Made by a program: the position numbers and the translations under genes. 64,000 nt of DNA from Heritagella caecorum (lineage in GTDB: Bacteria; Bacillota; Clostridia; Oscillospirales; Acutalibacteraceae). The notes under the pieces were generated by a model. The model worked only from the letters and a program-made list of their open reading frames with translations, ran no database searches and was not told the DNA's origin. This document shows, one piece after another, positions 1-8,392 of the stretch. The stretch's first letter is position 1. Each line of letters starts with the position of its first letter. Location: contig CAJFQL010000006.1 of the NCBI GenBank assembly GCA_904419035.1, positions 18,879-82,878 on the forward strand, given 5' to 3'.

Positions 1-1
1 G

Positions 2-1366
2 GTAGGCGACCGGAATATCACGTTCCTGGATACCCCCGGCCATGCCGCGTTTACCACCATGCGGGCCCGCGGCGCCCAGGTGACGGATATCGCCGTACTG
101 GTCGTGGCTGCCGATGACGGCATCATGCCCCAGACGGTTGAAGCCATCAACCACGCCAAAGCGGCCGGTGTGTCGATTATTGTGGCGATTAACAAAATGG
201 ATAAACCCAGCGCCAACCCCGACATTGTCAAGCAGCAGCTCACCGAATATGAACTGGTGCCCGAAGAATGGGGCGGCGACACGCCTTGTATTCCCGTTTC
301 GGCGATGACGCATATGGGTATTGACGACCTGCTGGAAATGATCCTGCTGGTAGCCGATATGAAAGAACTCAAAGCGAACCCGGACCGCGCCGCCCGTGGT
401 ACAGTTATCGAAGCGCGGCTGGATAAGGGCCGCGGCCCCATTGCCACCGTATTGGTCCAGAACGGCACGCTGCATACCGGCGACATCATCGTGGCCGGTA
501 CCACGGTGGGCCGTGTGCGCGCCATGATGGATGACCGTGGCCGTAAGGTCAAGAGCGCCGGCCCGTCCATCCCCGTGGAAATCACCGGCCTGAATGACGT
601 ACCGGTGGGCGGCGATACGCTCAATGCGGTATCGGATGAACGCCTGGCCCGTGAACTGGTCGGACAGCGGATTACCGAACAGAAAGAAGCCGCCTTCAAC
701 GCCCAGACGAAAGTTACGCTGGATAACCTGTTTGATCAGATGCAGCAGGGCGACATGAAGGAACTGAAGATTATTGTGAAGGCCGACGTACAGGGCTCTG
801 TGGAAGCGGTACGGCAGTCCCTGGAAAAACTGAGCAATCAGGAAGTGCGGGTGCACGTGATTCACGGCGCGGTGGGCGCCATCAGCGAAAGCGATATCAT
901 GCTTGCCAACGCCAGCAATGCCATTGTGGTGGGCTTTAACGTACGGCCCGACCCGGTGGCCGAAGAAAACGCCAAGCGCGACGGCGTGGATATGCGGCTG
1001 TATCGCGTGATCTATGACTGCATCGATGAAATTAAGTCGGCTATGAAGGGCATGCTGGCTCCCAAGTTCCGCGAAGTGGAACTGGGCCGCGCCGAATGCC
1101 GCGAAGTGTATCACATCAGCAGTGTGGGTACGGTTATCGGTTCGCATGTTACCAGCGGGAAAATTACCCGCAATGCCCAGGTGCGCGTGGTGCGTGACGG
1201 GATTATTGTGGCCGACGACAAAGTGGCATCGCTGCGCCGGTTTAAGGATGACGTAAAAGAAGTGGCCGAAGGCTACGATTGCGGCATCTGCTTGGAACGT
1301 TTCAGCGATATTAAGGAAGGCGACCGTTTGGAAGCCTATATGATGGAAGAATACCGCGAAGACTGA
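2..1366 (+). CDS. infB: Translation initiation factor IF-2 (3' part, 5' end outside window)
   Basis: IF-2 is the GTPase that places initiator fMet-tRNA on the ribosome. The frame is open from base 2 and enters inside the G domain: DTPGH (G3) is followed by NKMD (G4) and a SAM motif (G5). Domain II, domain III and the fMet-tRNA-binding C-terminal domain follow, ending in the conserved CGICLERFSDIKEGD-like region. The P-loop and the N-terminal domain lie outside the window, so the first visible Met (base 59) is internal. It is the first gene of an infB-rbfA-nrnA-truB-ribF block, which is the usual order in Firmicutes. 454 residues are visible. Confidence 0.97.
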   Translation, partial: VGDRNITFLDTPGHAAFTTMRARGAQVTDIAVLVVAADDGIMPQTVEAINHAKAAGVSIIVAINKMDKPSANPDIVKQQLTEYELVPEEWGGDTPCIPVSAMTHMGIDDLLEMILLVADMKELKANPDRAARGTVIEARLDKGRGPIATVLVQNGTLHTGDIIVAGTTVGRVRAMMDDRGRKVKSAGPSIPVEITGLNDVPVGGDTLNAVSDERLARELVGQRITEQKEAAFNAQTKVTLDNLFDQMQQGDMKELKIIVKADVQGSVEAVRQSLEKLSNQEVRVHVIHGAVGAISESDIMLANASNAIVVGFNVRPDPVAEENAKRDGVDMRLYRVIYDCIDEIKSAMKGMLAPKFREVELGRAECREVYHISSVGTVIGSHVTSGKITRNAQVRVVRDGIIVADDKVASLRRFKDDVKEVAEGYDCGICLERFSDIKEGDRLEAYMMEEYRED

Positions 1367-1410
1367 GCCCTTAGTTAAAAGAGCCGAACAGTTTTCCGGC
1401 TGGCACAAGC

Positions 1411-1444
1411 GGGCCGCCCCTGATAATAAGGGAGCGGCCCCTTT
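1411..1444 (+). terminator. GC-rich hairpin between infB and rbfA
   Basis: A stem of GGGCCGC (1411-1417) pairs with GCGGCCC (1434-1440) across a short loop and is extended by CCCT/AGGG. Only three Ts follow, so it is a weak terminator at best. An attenuating or mRNA-stabilising hairpin inside the operon is equally possible. Confidence 0.45.
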
Positions 1445-1477
1445 GCAAAAAGTAAGGAAACGTAGGGAGGATTTACC

Positions 1478-1861
1478 ATGGCCGGATACCGGATGGGACG
1501 AACGACCGAAGATATTAAACGTGAACTGACTGCCATTTTCCGGGAACTGAAAGATCCCCGGGTGCAGGGCATGATCAGCATTGTGCGGGTGGATGTCACC
1601 AACGATTTGTCGTATTGCACCGTATATGTCAGCGCAATGGAAGGTATGGATGCCTGTAAACAGGCCGTAACGGGGCTGAAAAATGCGGCCGGGTTTATTC
1701 GCCGCGAACTGGGCCACCGGCTGTCGCTGCGTCACGTGCCCCAGCTGATTTTTAAAGCCACCGATTCTATTGAATACGGGGCGCATATTTCCAAAATGCT
1801 CCACGACCTGCAGGAAGAACGGCCCGCTGTGCCGAACGAAGAAGAAGAGGAAAACGTATGA
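1478..1861 (+). CDS. rbfA: Ribosome-binding factor A
   Basis: RbfA binds the 30S subunit and helps mature the 5' end of 16S rRNA. The protein has 127 residues, normal for the family, and shows the KH-type fold sequence with the RMGRTTEDIKRELTAI start and the RRELGHRLSLRHVPQLIF core. The start is fixed by GGGAGG 6-7 bases upstream. It follows infB, as in most bacteria, and its stop overlaps the next gene by four bases (ATGA), so the two are translationally coupled. The C-terminus is acidic (EEEEE), which is unremarkable. Confidence 0.96.
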   Translation: MAGYRMGRTTEDIKRELTAIFRELKDPRVQGMISIVRVDVTNDLSYCTVYVSAMEGMDACKQAVTGLKNAAGFIRRELGHRLSLRHVPQLIFKATDSIEYGAHISKMLHDLQEERPAVPNEEEEENV

Positions 1862-2829
1862 ACATCGATGAAAAAAAGGCGGCCCAGCTGTTGCTGCAAG
1901 CGGGGCATGTGCGGGTGATCAGCCACGCGTCCCCCGACGGGGACACCCTGGGATGTGCGTCGGCGCTGCTGCGGGGCCTCAGCCAAAAGGGAAAAGCCAT
2001 TTCGTTTGCCTGCAGCGATCCCGTGCCGGAAAAATTTAGCTACCTGTTTAACGGGCTTACGTTTTCGCAGGGTGAACCGGATTTTGTCTGCGCGGTGGAT
2101 ATCGCCGACAAACAGCTTTTTGGCAAAGTAACGGCGCCGTGGGCGGAAAAAACGGATTTGTGTATCGACCACCACGGGACCAATACCGGGTACGCCGCCC
2201 ATACGCTATTAGATAGCCGGGCGGCCGCGGCCTGTGAAGTGATCGACCGGGTACTGCGGGCGATGGACGTGACCATCACCCCCGATATAGCCGGGTGCCT
2301 GTTTACCGGAATTACGACAGATACCGGGTGCTTCCGCTACGGAAATGTGACGCCCCGCACCCATGAAATTGCGGCCCGGCTCATGGAGCAAGGCGCCCCG
2401 GCGGCGGACATCAACCGCCGGATGTTTGAAACGAAAACCCGGGCGCGGTTGGAGATCGAGCGGCGAGCCTTAGCTTCCATGGAATTTTTCTGTGAGGGCC
2501 GCTGTGCGGTGATGACCATTTTACAAAAGGACATGAGAGAAACCGGCGCTACCGAAGACGACCTGGACGGCCTGCCGGCCCTACCCCGACAGATCGAAGG
2601 CGTTTTGGCGGGCGTATGCGTGAAGGAAAAGCCCGATGGGACGGCTAAAGTATCCCTGCGCACCAATGACCCGTTGGATGCCGCCGCTTTGTGCGGCCGG
2701 TTTGGCGGTGGTGGGCACAAAGCAGCGGCGGGCTGCGCGTTCCATGCTGCTAGCGGCGAAGAAGCCGCCGCCCTCGCTCGCCGGGAAATGGTGCAGGCCG
2801 TTACGGAGACGCTGGAGGCCCTCTCATGA
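1858..2829 (+). CDS. nrnA: DHH/DHHA1 phosphoesterase, NrnA type (nanoRNase / pAp phosphatase)
   Basis: Members of this family degrade 2-5 nt RNAs and dephosphorylate 3'-phosphoadenosine 5'-phosphate, using Mn2+. The DHH domain shows SHASPDGD near residues 22-29, a second metal Asp in CAVDIAD and the IDHH motif. The DHHA1 substrate domain ends in GGGGHKAAAG. At 323 residues it has the usual length. The gene overlaps rbfA and truB by four bases on each side, in the order rbfA-nrnA-truB that is common in Firmicutes. The assignment to NrnA rather than a cyclic-dinucleotide phosphodiesterase rests on the absence of PAS and GGDEF domains and on context. Confidence 0.9.
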   Translation: MNIDEKKAAQLLLQAGHVRVISHASPDGDTLGCASALLRGLSQKGKAISFACSDPVPEKFSYLFNGLTFSQGEPDFVCAVDIADKQLFGKVTAPWAEKTDLCIDHHGTNTGYAAHTLLDSRAAAACEVIDRVLRAMDVTITPDIAGCLFTGITTDTGCFRYGNVTPRTHEIAARLMEQGAPAADINRRMFETKTRARLEIERRALASMEFFCEGRCAVMTILQKDMRETGATEDDLDGLPALPRQIEGVLAGVCVKEKPDGTAKVSLRTNDPLDAAALCGRFGGGGHKAAAGCAFHAASGEEAAALARREMVQAVTETLEALS

Positions 2830-3728
2830 ATGGGGTGCTGGTACTCGATAAGCCGGAAGGGTTCACGTCGTTTGACGCGGTGGCCCTGATGCGCCGGTTG
2901 TGCGGGGAGCGCAAAGCCGGGCATACGGGTACACTGGACCCCATGGCAACCGGGGTGCTGCCCATTTTGTTGGGCAGCGGCACCAAAGCGATTCCGTTTT
3001 TGGCCGATAACGAAAAGGAGTACGAGGCGTCCTTTTCGTTGGGCGTGCGCATGGATACCGGCGACCGGACCGGCACTCCGGTGGCGCGTTCGGAAAAAAA
3101 AGTAACCAGAGAAGAACTCGAAAAAGCACTGCCGGCGTTCCGGGGGGATATTTTGCAAATTCCGCCCATGTATTCGGCGGTTTCGGTCAACGGCCAGCGG
3201 CTGTACCAGTTGGCCCGCAAAGGGGTGGAAGTGGAGCGTGCTCCCCGTCCCGTGCGGGTGGACGAATTGGATCTTTTGGCCTTTTCGGAAGAAGAGCAAA
3301 CGGGAAGCCTGCGTATGCGCTGCAGTAAGGGGACGTATGTGCGGGTGCTGATTGAAGACCTGGCGGCGGCCTGCGGCAGTGAGGGCCATATGACGGCCCT
3401 TAGGCGGGTGGCCGCTTGCGGGTTTACGCTGGAACAGGCGGTCACGGTGGAGGCTATGCGCGCCCGGGCCGAAGAGGGCACGGTGCAGCAGGTGATCCGC
3501 CCGGTGGAATCTTTGTTTGAGAATCTCCGTGCAGTGCAGGTATCACCGGCGCAGAGCGTCCGGTTCCAAAATGGTGGGGCTTTGTTCACAGCCCGGGTGC
3601 CAGGATGCCCCAAAGAAGACGCATGCCGCTGCCGTGTGTACGGCCCGGACCGGCGTTTTTTGGGCTTGGGGGCCGTGCACGCCCAGGAAGGACTTTTGAC
3701 GGTTTTGCGGCTTTTTCCCGGGGAATAA
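2826..3728 (+). CDS. truB: tRNA pseudouridine-55 synthase
   Basis: TruB makes pseudouridine 55 in the T-loop of tRNA. The sequence opens with the conserved LVLDKPEGFTS and contains HTGTLDP with the catalytic Asp at residue 38. The KGTYVRVLIEDLA segment follows, and then a C-terminal PUA-like extension. At 300 residues it is of normal size. It overlaps nrnA by four bases and is followed at once by ribF. It is presumably expressed with the upstream translation genes. Confidence 0.96.
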   Translation: MNGVLVLDKPEGFTSFDAVALMRRLCGERKAGHTGTLDPMATGVLPILLGSGTKAIPFLADNEKEYEASFSLGVRMDTGDRTGTPVARSEKKVTREELEKALPAFRGDILQIPPMYSAVSVNGQRLYQLARKGVEVERAPRPVRVDELDLLAFSEEEQTGSLRMRCSKGTYVRVLIEDLAAACGSEGHMTALRRVAACGFTLEQAVTVEAMRARAEEGTVQQVIRPVESLFENLRAVQVSPAQSVRFQNGGALFTARVPGCPKEDACRCRVYGPDRRFLGLGAVHAQEGLLTVLRLFPGE

Positions 3729-3758
3729 AGCCGGGTGAGAAAGGAAGGAAGCGGATTC

Positions 3759-4661
3759 ATGCGCATTTATCGGGATTGGGAACCCGCCGGGGCCCCTTTG
3801 GCCGTGGCGTTGGGCAGCTTTGATGGGCTGCACCGGGGTCACCAGGCCGTTATTGGACAAGTACTGAACTGCCCAGGACAGGTACCGGCGGTGGTCACGT
3901 TTGACGAAAACCCGTCCGCCGTGCTGGGCGGGCAGTCGGTGCCGCTTTTGATGACCAATGAAGAAAAAGCCCATGAACTGGAAAAAATGGGGGTCGAGGT
4001 GCTGTATTTGCTGCCCTTTTCCCATATTTGCCATATGCAGCCGGAACGGTTTTTTGAACGGCTCCAAAAGGATTTACAGGCCAAAACCATCAGCTGCGGG
4101 TTTAATTTCCGCTTTGGCGACAAAGGCCGGGGGGATACGAAGTTGCTGACGGCGCTCTGTGCCGGTGCGCAGGTGCAACTAAAGGTGATGGCAGCGGTGG
4201 AAGACGGGGCGCAGCCTGTCAGCTCTACGCGTATCCGGGCCCTGGTGCAACAGGGTAATATGCGGGAAGCCGGGAAACTGTTGGGACGCCCCTTTGGGTT
4301 CTGTTTCCCCGTGGAACACGGGCGGCAGTTGGGGCGCACGTTGGGGATTCCTACCATTAACCAGGCCCTACCGAAAGATTTTATCCGGCCGCCGTTTGGG
4401 GTGTATGCTTCGATGGTCACGGTAGACGGGCGCCGGTATGCCGGGGTCACGAATATTGGCGTGAAACCCACGGTGGGCAGCGACCATGTGCTCAGCGAAA
4501 CGTGGATCCTCGATTATCAGGGGGATCTTTACGGCCAAAGCGTTCCGGTGGAACTGTACGATTTTCTGCGCCCGGAACGGCGGTTTGATTCGCTTGCCGC
4601 CATGCAGGACGAAATTTTGAAAAATGCCGAAACAGCCCGCCAGGTAGCGGGGCAGCGCTGA
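3759..4661 (+). CDS. ribF: Bifunctional riboflavin kinase / FAD synthetase
   Basis: The enzyme converts riboflavin to FMN and then to FAD. The FAD synthetase domain comes first, with GSFDGLHRGH near residues 19-28 and SSTRIR later. The C-terminal riboflavin kinase domain carries GRTLGIPTINQ and GVTNIG. I place the start at the ATG at 3759, which lies 9-10 bases after AAGGAAGGA, rather than at a GTG at 3735 that has no ribosome site. This gives 300 residues. It closes the infB block: a strong terminator follows 40 bases downstream. Confidence 0.95.
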   Translation: MRIYRDWEPAGAPLAVALGSFDGLHRGHQAVIGQVLNCPGQVPAVVTFDENPSAVLGGQSVPLLMTNEEKAHELEKMGVEVLYLLPFSHICHMQPERFFERLQKDLQAKTISCGFNFRFGDKGRGDTKLLTALCAGAQVQLKVMAAVEDGAQPVSSTRIRALVQQGNMREAGKLLGRPFGFCFPVEHGRQLGRTLGIPTINQALPKDFIRPPFGVYASMVTVDGRRYAGVTNIGVKPTVGSDHVLSETWILDYQGDLYGQSVPVELYDFLRPERRFDSLAAMQDEILKNAETARQVAGQR

Positions 4662-4703
4662 TAGCCGTCTTTTTGTTTTGGTGCCGGTTACGAAAAAAAC
4701 CGG

Positions 4704-4731
4704 AAAAAGCCGCGTTTTTCGCGGCTTTTTT
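4704..4731 (+). terminator. Intrinsic terminator after ribF
   Basis: GCCGCG (4709-4714) pairs with CGCGGC (4720-4725), extended by an A-run on the left and a T-run on the right. It is a classical rho-independent terminator that ends the infB-ribF transcript. Confidence 0.9.
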
Positions 4732-4744
4732 GGCACCCTCCCTG

Positions 4745-4773
4745 TTTACAACCGGGGGGGCTTGTGGTATAAT
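4745..4773 (+). promoter_or_regulatory. Sigma-A promoter for rpsO-pnp
   Basis: TTTACA (4745-4750) and a perfect TATAAT (4768-4773) are separated by 17 bases. The promoter lies just after the ribF terminator and about 110 bases before rpsO. Confidence 0.85.
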
Positions 4774-4779
4774 ACGAAA

Positions 4780-4886
4780 AGCTCTTACCCCGTTCCCGGA
4801 TTGGGGGTTTCTTTCGAAAACGAAAGGCCTTCACCAGCCCCATTCTGCGAGCGTGGGCAAATTTTAGAAAAGGTGGAATGAAACCC
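4780..4886 (+). promoter_or_regulatory. Structured 5' leader of rpsO (possible S15 autoregulatory site)
   Basis: Between the promoter and the rpsO start lie about 100 transcribed bases with a perfect CTTTCG-AAAA-CGAAAG hairpin and a CCCC/GGGG pairing just before it. S15 is known to repress its own mRNA through structured leaders in several bacterial groups, including Geobacillus. Assigning this leader to that role is inference; no specific known motif was matched. Confidence 0.4.
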
Positions 4887-5150
4887 ATGCTGAAAGAAGA
4901 AAAGAATGCCATTATCAAAGAGTATGCCGTACACGAAGGCGACACCGGTTCTCCCGAAGTGCAGGTAGCTGTTCTGACCAAGCGCATCAGCGATCTGACC
5001 GAACACCTGCGTACGCACCAGAAGGATCACCACTCCCGCCGCGGCCTGCTGAAGATGGTTGGCAAGAGAAAGAACCTGCTGGCTTATCTGCAGAAGACGG
5101 ACATCGAACGGTATCGTGCCGTCATCGCCAGATTGGGTCTTCGTAAGTAA
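4887..5150 (+). CDS. rpsO: 30S ribosomal protein S15
   Basis: S15 binds the 16S rRNA central domain early in 30S assembly. The diagnostic HEGDTGSPEVQVAVLT, LRTHQKDHHSRRGLL and KRKNLLAYL segments are intact. I place the start at 4887 (87 residues) because AGGTGG at 4871-4876 is ten bases upstream of it. An in-frame ATG at 4878 would sit one base from that site. It has its own promoter and precedes pnp, as in many bacteria. Confidence 0.97.
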   Translation: MLKEEKNAIIKEYAVHEGDTGSPEVQVAVLTKRISDLTEHLRTHQKDHHSRRGLLKMVGKRKNLLAYLQKTDIERYRAVIARLGLRK

Positions 5151-5159
5151 GAAATTTCA

Positions 5160-5210
5160 CGAATGTAGGGGCAGGCTTCAGTTTTTTGTTGCCTGCCTTT
5201 CCCACATTCG
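5160..5210 (+). promoter_or_regulatory. Hairpin A in the rpsO-pnp intercistronic region
   Basis: An outer stem CGAATGT (5160-5166) pairs with ACATTCG (5204-5210), and an inner stem GGCAGGC (5170-5176) pairs with GCCTGCC (5191-5197). No T-run follows the structure, which argues against simple termination. It lies ten bases after the rpsO stop codon. Confidence 0.65.
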
Positions 5211-5233
5211 CACGATGTTGGGCAGAGGATGCG

Positions 5234-5303
5234 GTGTTTTTAGCAGTAAAACGAACGGGCAGGTTTTGGGGAGAGATGCCCGCTGGTTTCATTGCTAAAA
5301 CAC
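5234..5303 (+). promoter_or_regulatory. Long hairpin B in the pnp leader
   Basis: Bases 5234-5261 fold back on 5277-5303. The perfect blocks include GTGTTTT/AAAACAC, TAGC/GCTA and CGGGCA/TGCCCG, with a few mismatches in between, around a 15-base loop. At roughly 24 pairs this is long enough to be a double-strand RNase substrate. In E. coli an analogous pnp leader duplex is cut by RNase III and mediates PNPase autoregulation. A similar role here is inference. Confidence 0.65.
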
Positions 5304-5370
5304 ACGACGCTTTTGCCGGCAAAGGGCGGTGTGGAAGGACACAACGACCATACAAGACGGAGGAAAAAAC

Positions 5371-7581
5371 ATGTTTGAAAAATTTCGTGTGTTTGAAACC
5401 GAACTGGCCGGGCGCCCGCTGATTGTCGAAACGGGTAAAATGGGCCAGCTGGCCAATGGCGAATGCCTGGTCCGCTATGGCGAAACGGTGGTACATGTAG
5501 CCGCTACCGCTTCGGCCAAACCTCGCGACGGGGTGGATTTCTTCCCCCTTTCCGTGGATTTTGAAGAAAAACTGTATTCGGTGGGCCGTATCCCCGGTTC
5601 CTTCCTCAAGCGGGAGGGCCGCCCCACCGATAAGGCGATTCTGGTGTGCCGCATGATCGACCGCCCGATTCGTCCGTTGTTCCCCAAGGATATGCGCAAC
5701 GACGTATCCATTGTGTGCACCGTGATGAGTGTAGACCCCGATTGCTCGCCGGAAATCACCGGTATGATCGGTACCTCGGTCGCCCTGTCGATTTCGGACA
5801 TCCCGTGGAATGGTCCCATCAGCGGCGTTTCCGTGGGCCTGATTGACGGTGAATTCGTCATGAACCCCACCGAAGAACAGCGCAAAAAGAGCCAGATGGC
5901 CGTAACGGTGGCCTCCACCGACAGCCGTGTGGCTATGATCGAAGCGGGTGCCAACGAAGTCAGCGATGAAGACATGTTTGACGGCATTATGGCCGGCCAT
6001 GCCTGCAACCAGCATATCATTGAATTTATTAAAAATATCCAGAAGGAAATCGGCAAAGAAAAGTTCTCGTACCCGAGCAACGAACCCGATGCCGACATGT
6101 TCGAAGCCGTCAAAGCTTTTGCGGTGGAAGATGTGAAAGTAGCCATGGATACCGACGACAAGACCGTGCGCGACGAACGGCTCAAGCCCATTTATGAAAA
6201 AGTGCACGAACATTTTGACCCGCTGTATCCCGGCGAAGAAGCCAAGATCGACGAATGCATGTACAAAACCCAGAAATTTGTCGTGCGCCGTTGGCTGCTG
6301 GACGAACAGAAGCGTGTAGACGGCCGGAAGATGGACGAAATCCGTCCGCTGGCGGCCGAAGTTGGCCTGCTGCCTCGGGTACATGGTTCCGGCCTGTTCA
6401 CCCGTGGCCAGACCCAGGTGCTCACGGTAACCACCCTAGGCCCGGTGAGCGATTCCCAGATCCTGGACGGGATTGACGGCGAAACCGAAAAACGGTATAT
6501 CCATCACTACAACTTCCCCTCTTACTCCGTGGGCGAAACCAAGCCCAGCCGCGGCCCCGGCCGTCGTGAAATCGGCCATGGCGCCCTGGCGGAACGTGCC
6601 CTGCTGCCCGTTATCCCCAGCGTGGAAGAATTCCCCTATGCGCTGCGCCTGGTATCGGAAGTACTGTCTTCCAACGGTTCCACGTCCCAGGGTTCCGTAT
6701 GCGGCAGCACCCTGTCTTTGATGGACGCCGGTGTGCCGATTAAAGCTCCTGTCGCGGGTATTTCCTGCGGCCTGATCACCGAAGGCGACCGCTGGATGAC
6801 CATGGTGGACATCCAGGGTGTGGAAGACTTCTTCGGCGATATGGACTTTAAAGTGGCCGGTACCCACAAGGGTATTACCGCCATCCAGATGGACCTGAAG
6901 ATTTCCGGCCTGACGCCCGAAATCATTAAAGAAGCTCTGCACAAGACCCATGTAGCCCGCGATTATATCATCGACGAAGTGCTGCTCAAGGCCATTCCGG
7001 AGCCCCGTGCTCATCTGTCCAAGTATGCGCCCAAGATGATGTCCACGGTGATCCCTGTCGAAAAGATCCGTGAAGTTATCGGGTCCGGCGGCAAGGTCAT
7101 TCAGAAGATCTGCGCCGAATGCGAAGTGAAGGTGGATGTGGAAGAAGACGGGCATGTGTTTGTGTCCGGCGTCGACCAGGAAAAGTGCGAACGCGCCATG
7201 ACGATTATTGACACCATTGTCAATGATCCGGAACCCGGCACGTACTACACCGGTCGTGTGACCCGCCTGATGGACTTCGGTGCGTTTGTAGAAATTGCTC
7301 CCGGTAAAGAAGGCCTGGTGCATATTTCCCGGCTGGATGTCAAGCGCGTGGACAAAGTGTCCGATGTGGTCAATGTGGGCGATACGGTCAAAGTCAAAGT
7401 GCTGGAAATCGACGACAAAGGCCGTCTGAATCTGAGCCGCCGCGATGCGCTGATCGACCTGGATGGTCTGGTGCCGGAAAACACCATCAGCGATACACCC
7501 CGCCGCCGGGATGACCGGCCCCATGGGCGCCGTGACGACCGTTCCCGTGGAAACTACCGCCGCCGCGATAATAATGAATAA
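5371..7581 (+). CDS. pnp: Polyribonucleotide nucleotidyltransferase (PNPase)
   Basis: PNPase degrades RNA 3' to 5' by phosphorolysis and acts in mRNA turnover. The 736-residue protein has two RNase PH domains separated by the helical domain (second PH core with GLITEGDRW and DFFGDMDFKVAGT), then a KH domain (EKIREVIGSGGKVIQKI) and an S1 domain (TYYTGRVTRLMDFGAFVEI). It ends in a basic RR/DD-rich tail. The start at 5371 follows GGAGG by seven bases. It is the last gene of the rpsO-pnp unit and is preceded by two hairpins that may control it. Confidence 0.97.
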   Translation: MFEKFRVFETELAGRPLIVETGKMGQLANGECLVRYGETVVHVAATASAKPRDGVDFFPLSVDFEEKLYSVGRIPGSFLKREGRPTDKAILVCRMIDRPIRPLFPKDMRNDVSIVCTVMSVDPDCSPEITGMIGTSVALSISDIPWNGPISGVSVGLIDGEFVMNPTEEQRKKSQMAVTVASTDSRVAMIEAGANEVSDEDMFDGIMAGHACNQHIIEFIKNIQKEIGKEKFSYPSNEPDADMFEAVKAFAVEDVKVAMDTDDKTVRDERLKPIYEKVHEHFDPLYPGEEAKIDECMYKTQKFVVRRWLLDEQKRVDGRKMDEIRPLAAEVGLLPRVHGSGLFTRGQTQVLTVTTLGPVSDSQILDGIDGETEKRYIHHYNFPSYSVGETKPSRGPGRREIGHGALAERALLPVIPSVEEFPYALRLVSEVLSSNGSTSQGSVCGSTLSLMDAGVPIKAPVAGISCGLITEGDRWMTMVDIQGVEDFFGDMDFKVAGTHKGITAIQMDLKISGLTPEIIKEALHKTHVARDYIIDEVLLKAIPEPRAHLSKYAPKMMSTVIPVEKIREVIGSGGKVIQKICAECEVKVDVEEDGHVFVSGVDQEKCERAMTIIDTIVNDPEPGTYYTGRVTRLMDFGAFVEIAPGKEGLVHISRLDVKRVDKVSDVVNVGDTVKVKVLEIDDKGRLNLSRRDALIDLDGLVPENTISDTPRRRDDRPHGRRDDRSRGNYRRRDNNE

Positions 7582-7606
7582 TTAACCGGTTATAAAAAGA
7601 CCGAAA

Positions 7607-7643
7607 GAAGCGCCTTTCTCTTTGCAGAAAGGCGCTTCTTTTA
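7607..7643 (+). terminator. Intrinsic terminator after pnp
   Basis: A perfect 12-bp stem, GAAGCGCCTTTC (7607-7618) with GAAAGGCGCTTC (7627-7638), is followed by TTTT. Confidence 0.92.
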
Positions 7644-7869
7644 TGAAAAAACGTGTTTTTCTGTCACGCTTTGTCACGAAATTTAAGAATTTCACAAAAA
7701 GCAAAAAGAAACTTCGGATAAATCAGAAATAGAACAGCATGTAAAAATATGCTATTCTATTTTATAGCGAATGAATCGAATCACGTATCCATACAAATAG
7801 GGTGCCTTTGACCTTCCAATTGCTAAAAAAGAAAAAAGGGCCCGTCCGGTTGAGAAAGGGGCGAAAGAA
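7644..7869. other. AT-rich gap with a 13-bp inverted repeat
   Basis: This gap is clearly more AT-rich than its neighbours. It holds a TGTCACG direct repeat (7662 and 7672) and an inverted repeat in which AATAGAACAGCAT (7728-7740) faces ATGCTATTCTATT (7749-7761) with one mismatch and an eight-base loop. The inverted repeat could be an operator or a second terminator. No gene is visible, and no clear promoter for the downstream membrane protein was found. Confidence 0.5.
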
Positions 7870-8247
7870 ATGAAACGGTTTTTGACAGGATTGGTACTTT
7901 TGCAAATTGTAGGCGTTGGCGGCAGTTACGCCTGGCAATGGGCCCAGGAAAATGCCATGCAGACCTACAGCGACACGTCACGGTTCCTGATCGGGTTTCT
8001 GATTTTGCCTTTGCTCCTGGCTATTTGCGTGGCGCTGATGTGGGCCGGAAACCGGCCAAAGTTCCCGTCGCAGGGACTGGGTATGGTAATCGGCGCCGCC
8101 ATCTGTACGATAGGGGTTGGTATCTGGTTAGGGATGACCGGTGTATATATGATGGCCGGTTTTGCCTATGCACCGGTCCTATTCTGGCTGGATGCGGCGG
8201 CCCTGGTAACGTCTGTTGTGCAGACGATCGTGGTTACCCGCCAGTAA
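7870..8247 (+). CDS. Small four-helix membrane protein of unknown function
   Basis: I do not recognise this 125-residue protein. It is highly hydrophobic, with about four membrane segments (roughly residues 3-19, 35-57, 67-90 and 95-120), and has no charged catalytic motif. The ATG follows GAAAGGGG with a suitable gap. It stands alone: a long AT-rich gap lies upstream and a strong terminator follows 15 bases after the stop. An integral inner-membrane location is the only safe conclusion. Confidence 0.75.
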   Translation: MKRFLTGLVLLQIVGVGGSYAWQWAQENAMQTYSDTSRFLIGFLILPLLLAICVALMWAGNRPKFPSQGLGMVIGAAICTIGVGIWLGMTGVYMMAGFAYAPVLFWLDAAALVTSVVQTIVVTRQ

Positions 8248-8262
8248 AGAGAAAAAACGGCA

Positions 8263-8293
8263 AGCGGACCCTGAAAAAGGGTCCGCTTTTTTT
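8263..8293 (+). terminator. Intrinsic terminator
   Basis: AGCGGACCC (8263-8271) pairs with GGGTCCGCT (8279-8287), followed by a run of Ts. Confidence 0.92.
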
Positions 8294-8303
8294 ATGAGTT
8301 TTC

Positions 8304-8332
8304 TATGCATTTTTTTCCGTTTATGGTATACT
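8304..8332 (+). promoter_or_regulatory. Probable promoter for proBA
   Basis: A TATACT -10 element (8327-8332) lies 60 bases before proB and immediately after the terminator of the preceding gene. The -35 region at 8304-8309 matches the consensus poorly. Confidence 0.6.
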
Positions 8333-8392
8333 GAAAGGCAAAGGTGCGCCCCGTTAGGCGGCCAGTTGGGAAAGAAAAGAAGGGGATTCTTT

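Noticed and set aside
4878..4886. Upstream ATG for rpsO
   Set aside because: It is one base from the AGGTGG ribosome site; the ATG at 4887 has correct spacing and matches S15 length.
5122..7524. Long minus-strand frames opposite pnp
   Set aside because: They mirror the codon structure of pnp, have no recognisable domains, and cross the rpsO-pnp gap hairpins.
7662..7678. TGTCACG direct repeat
   Set aside because: The seven-base repeat is short, in an AT-rich gap, and not placed near a recognisable promoter; likely chance.
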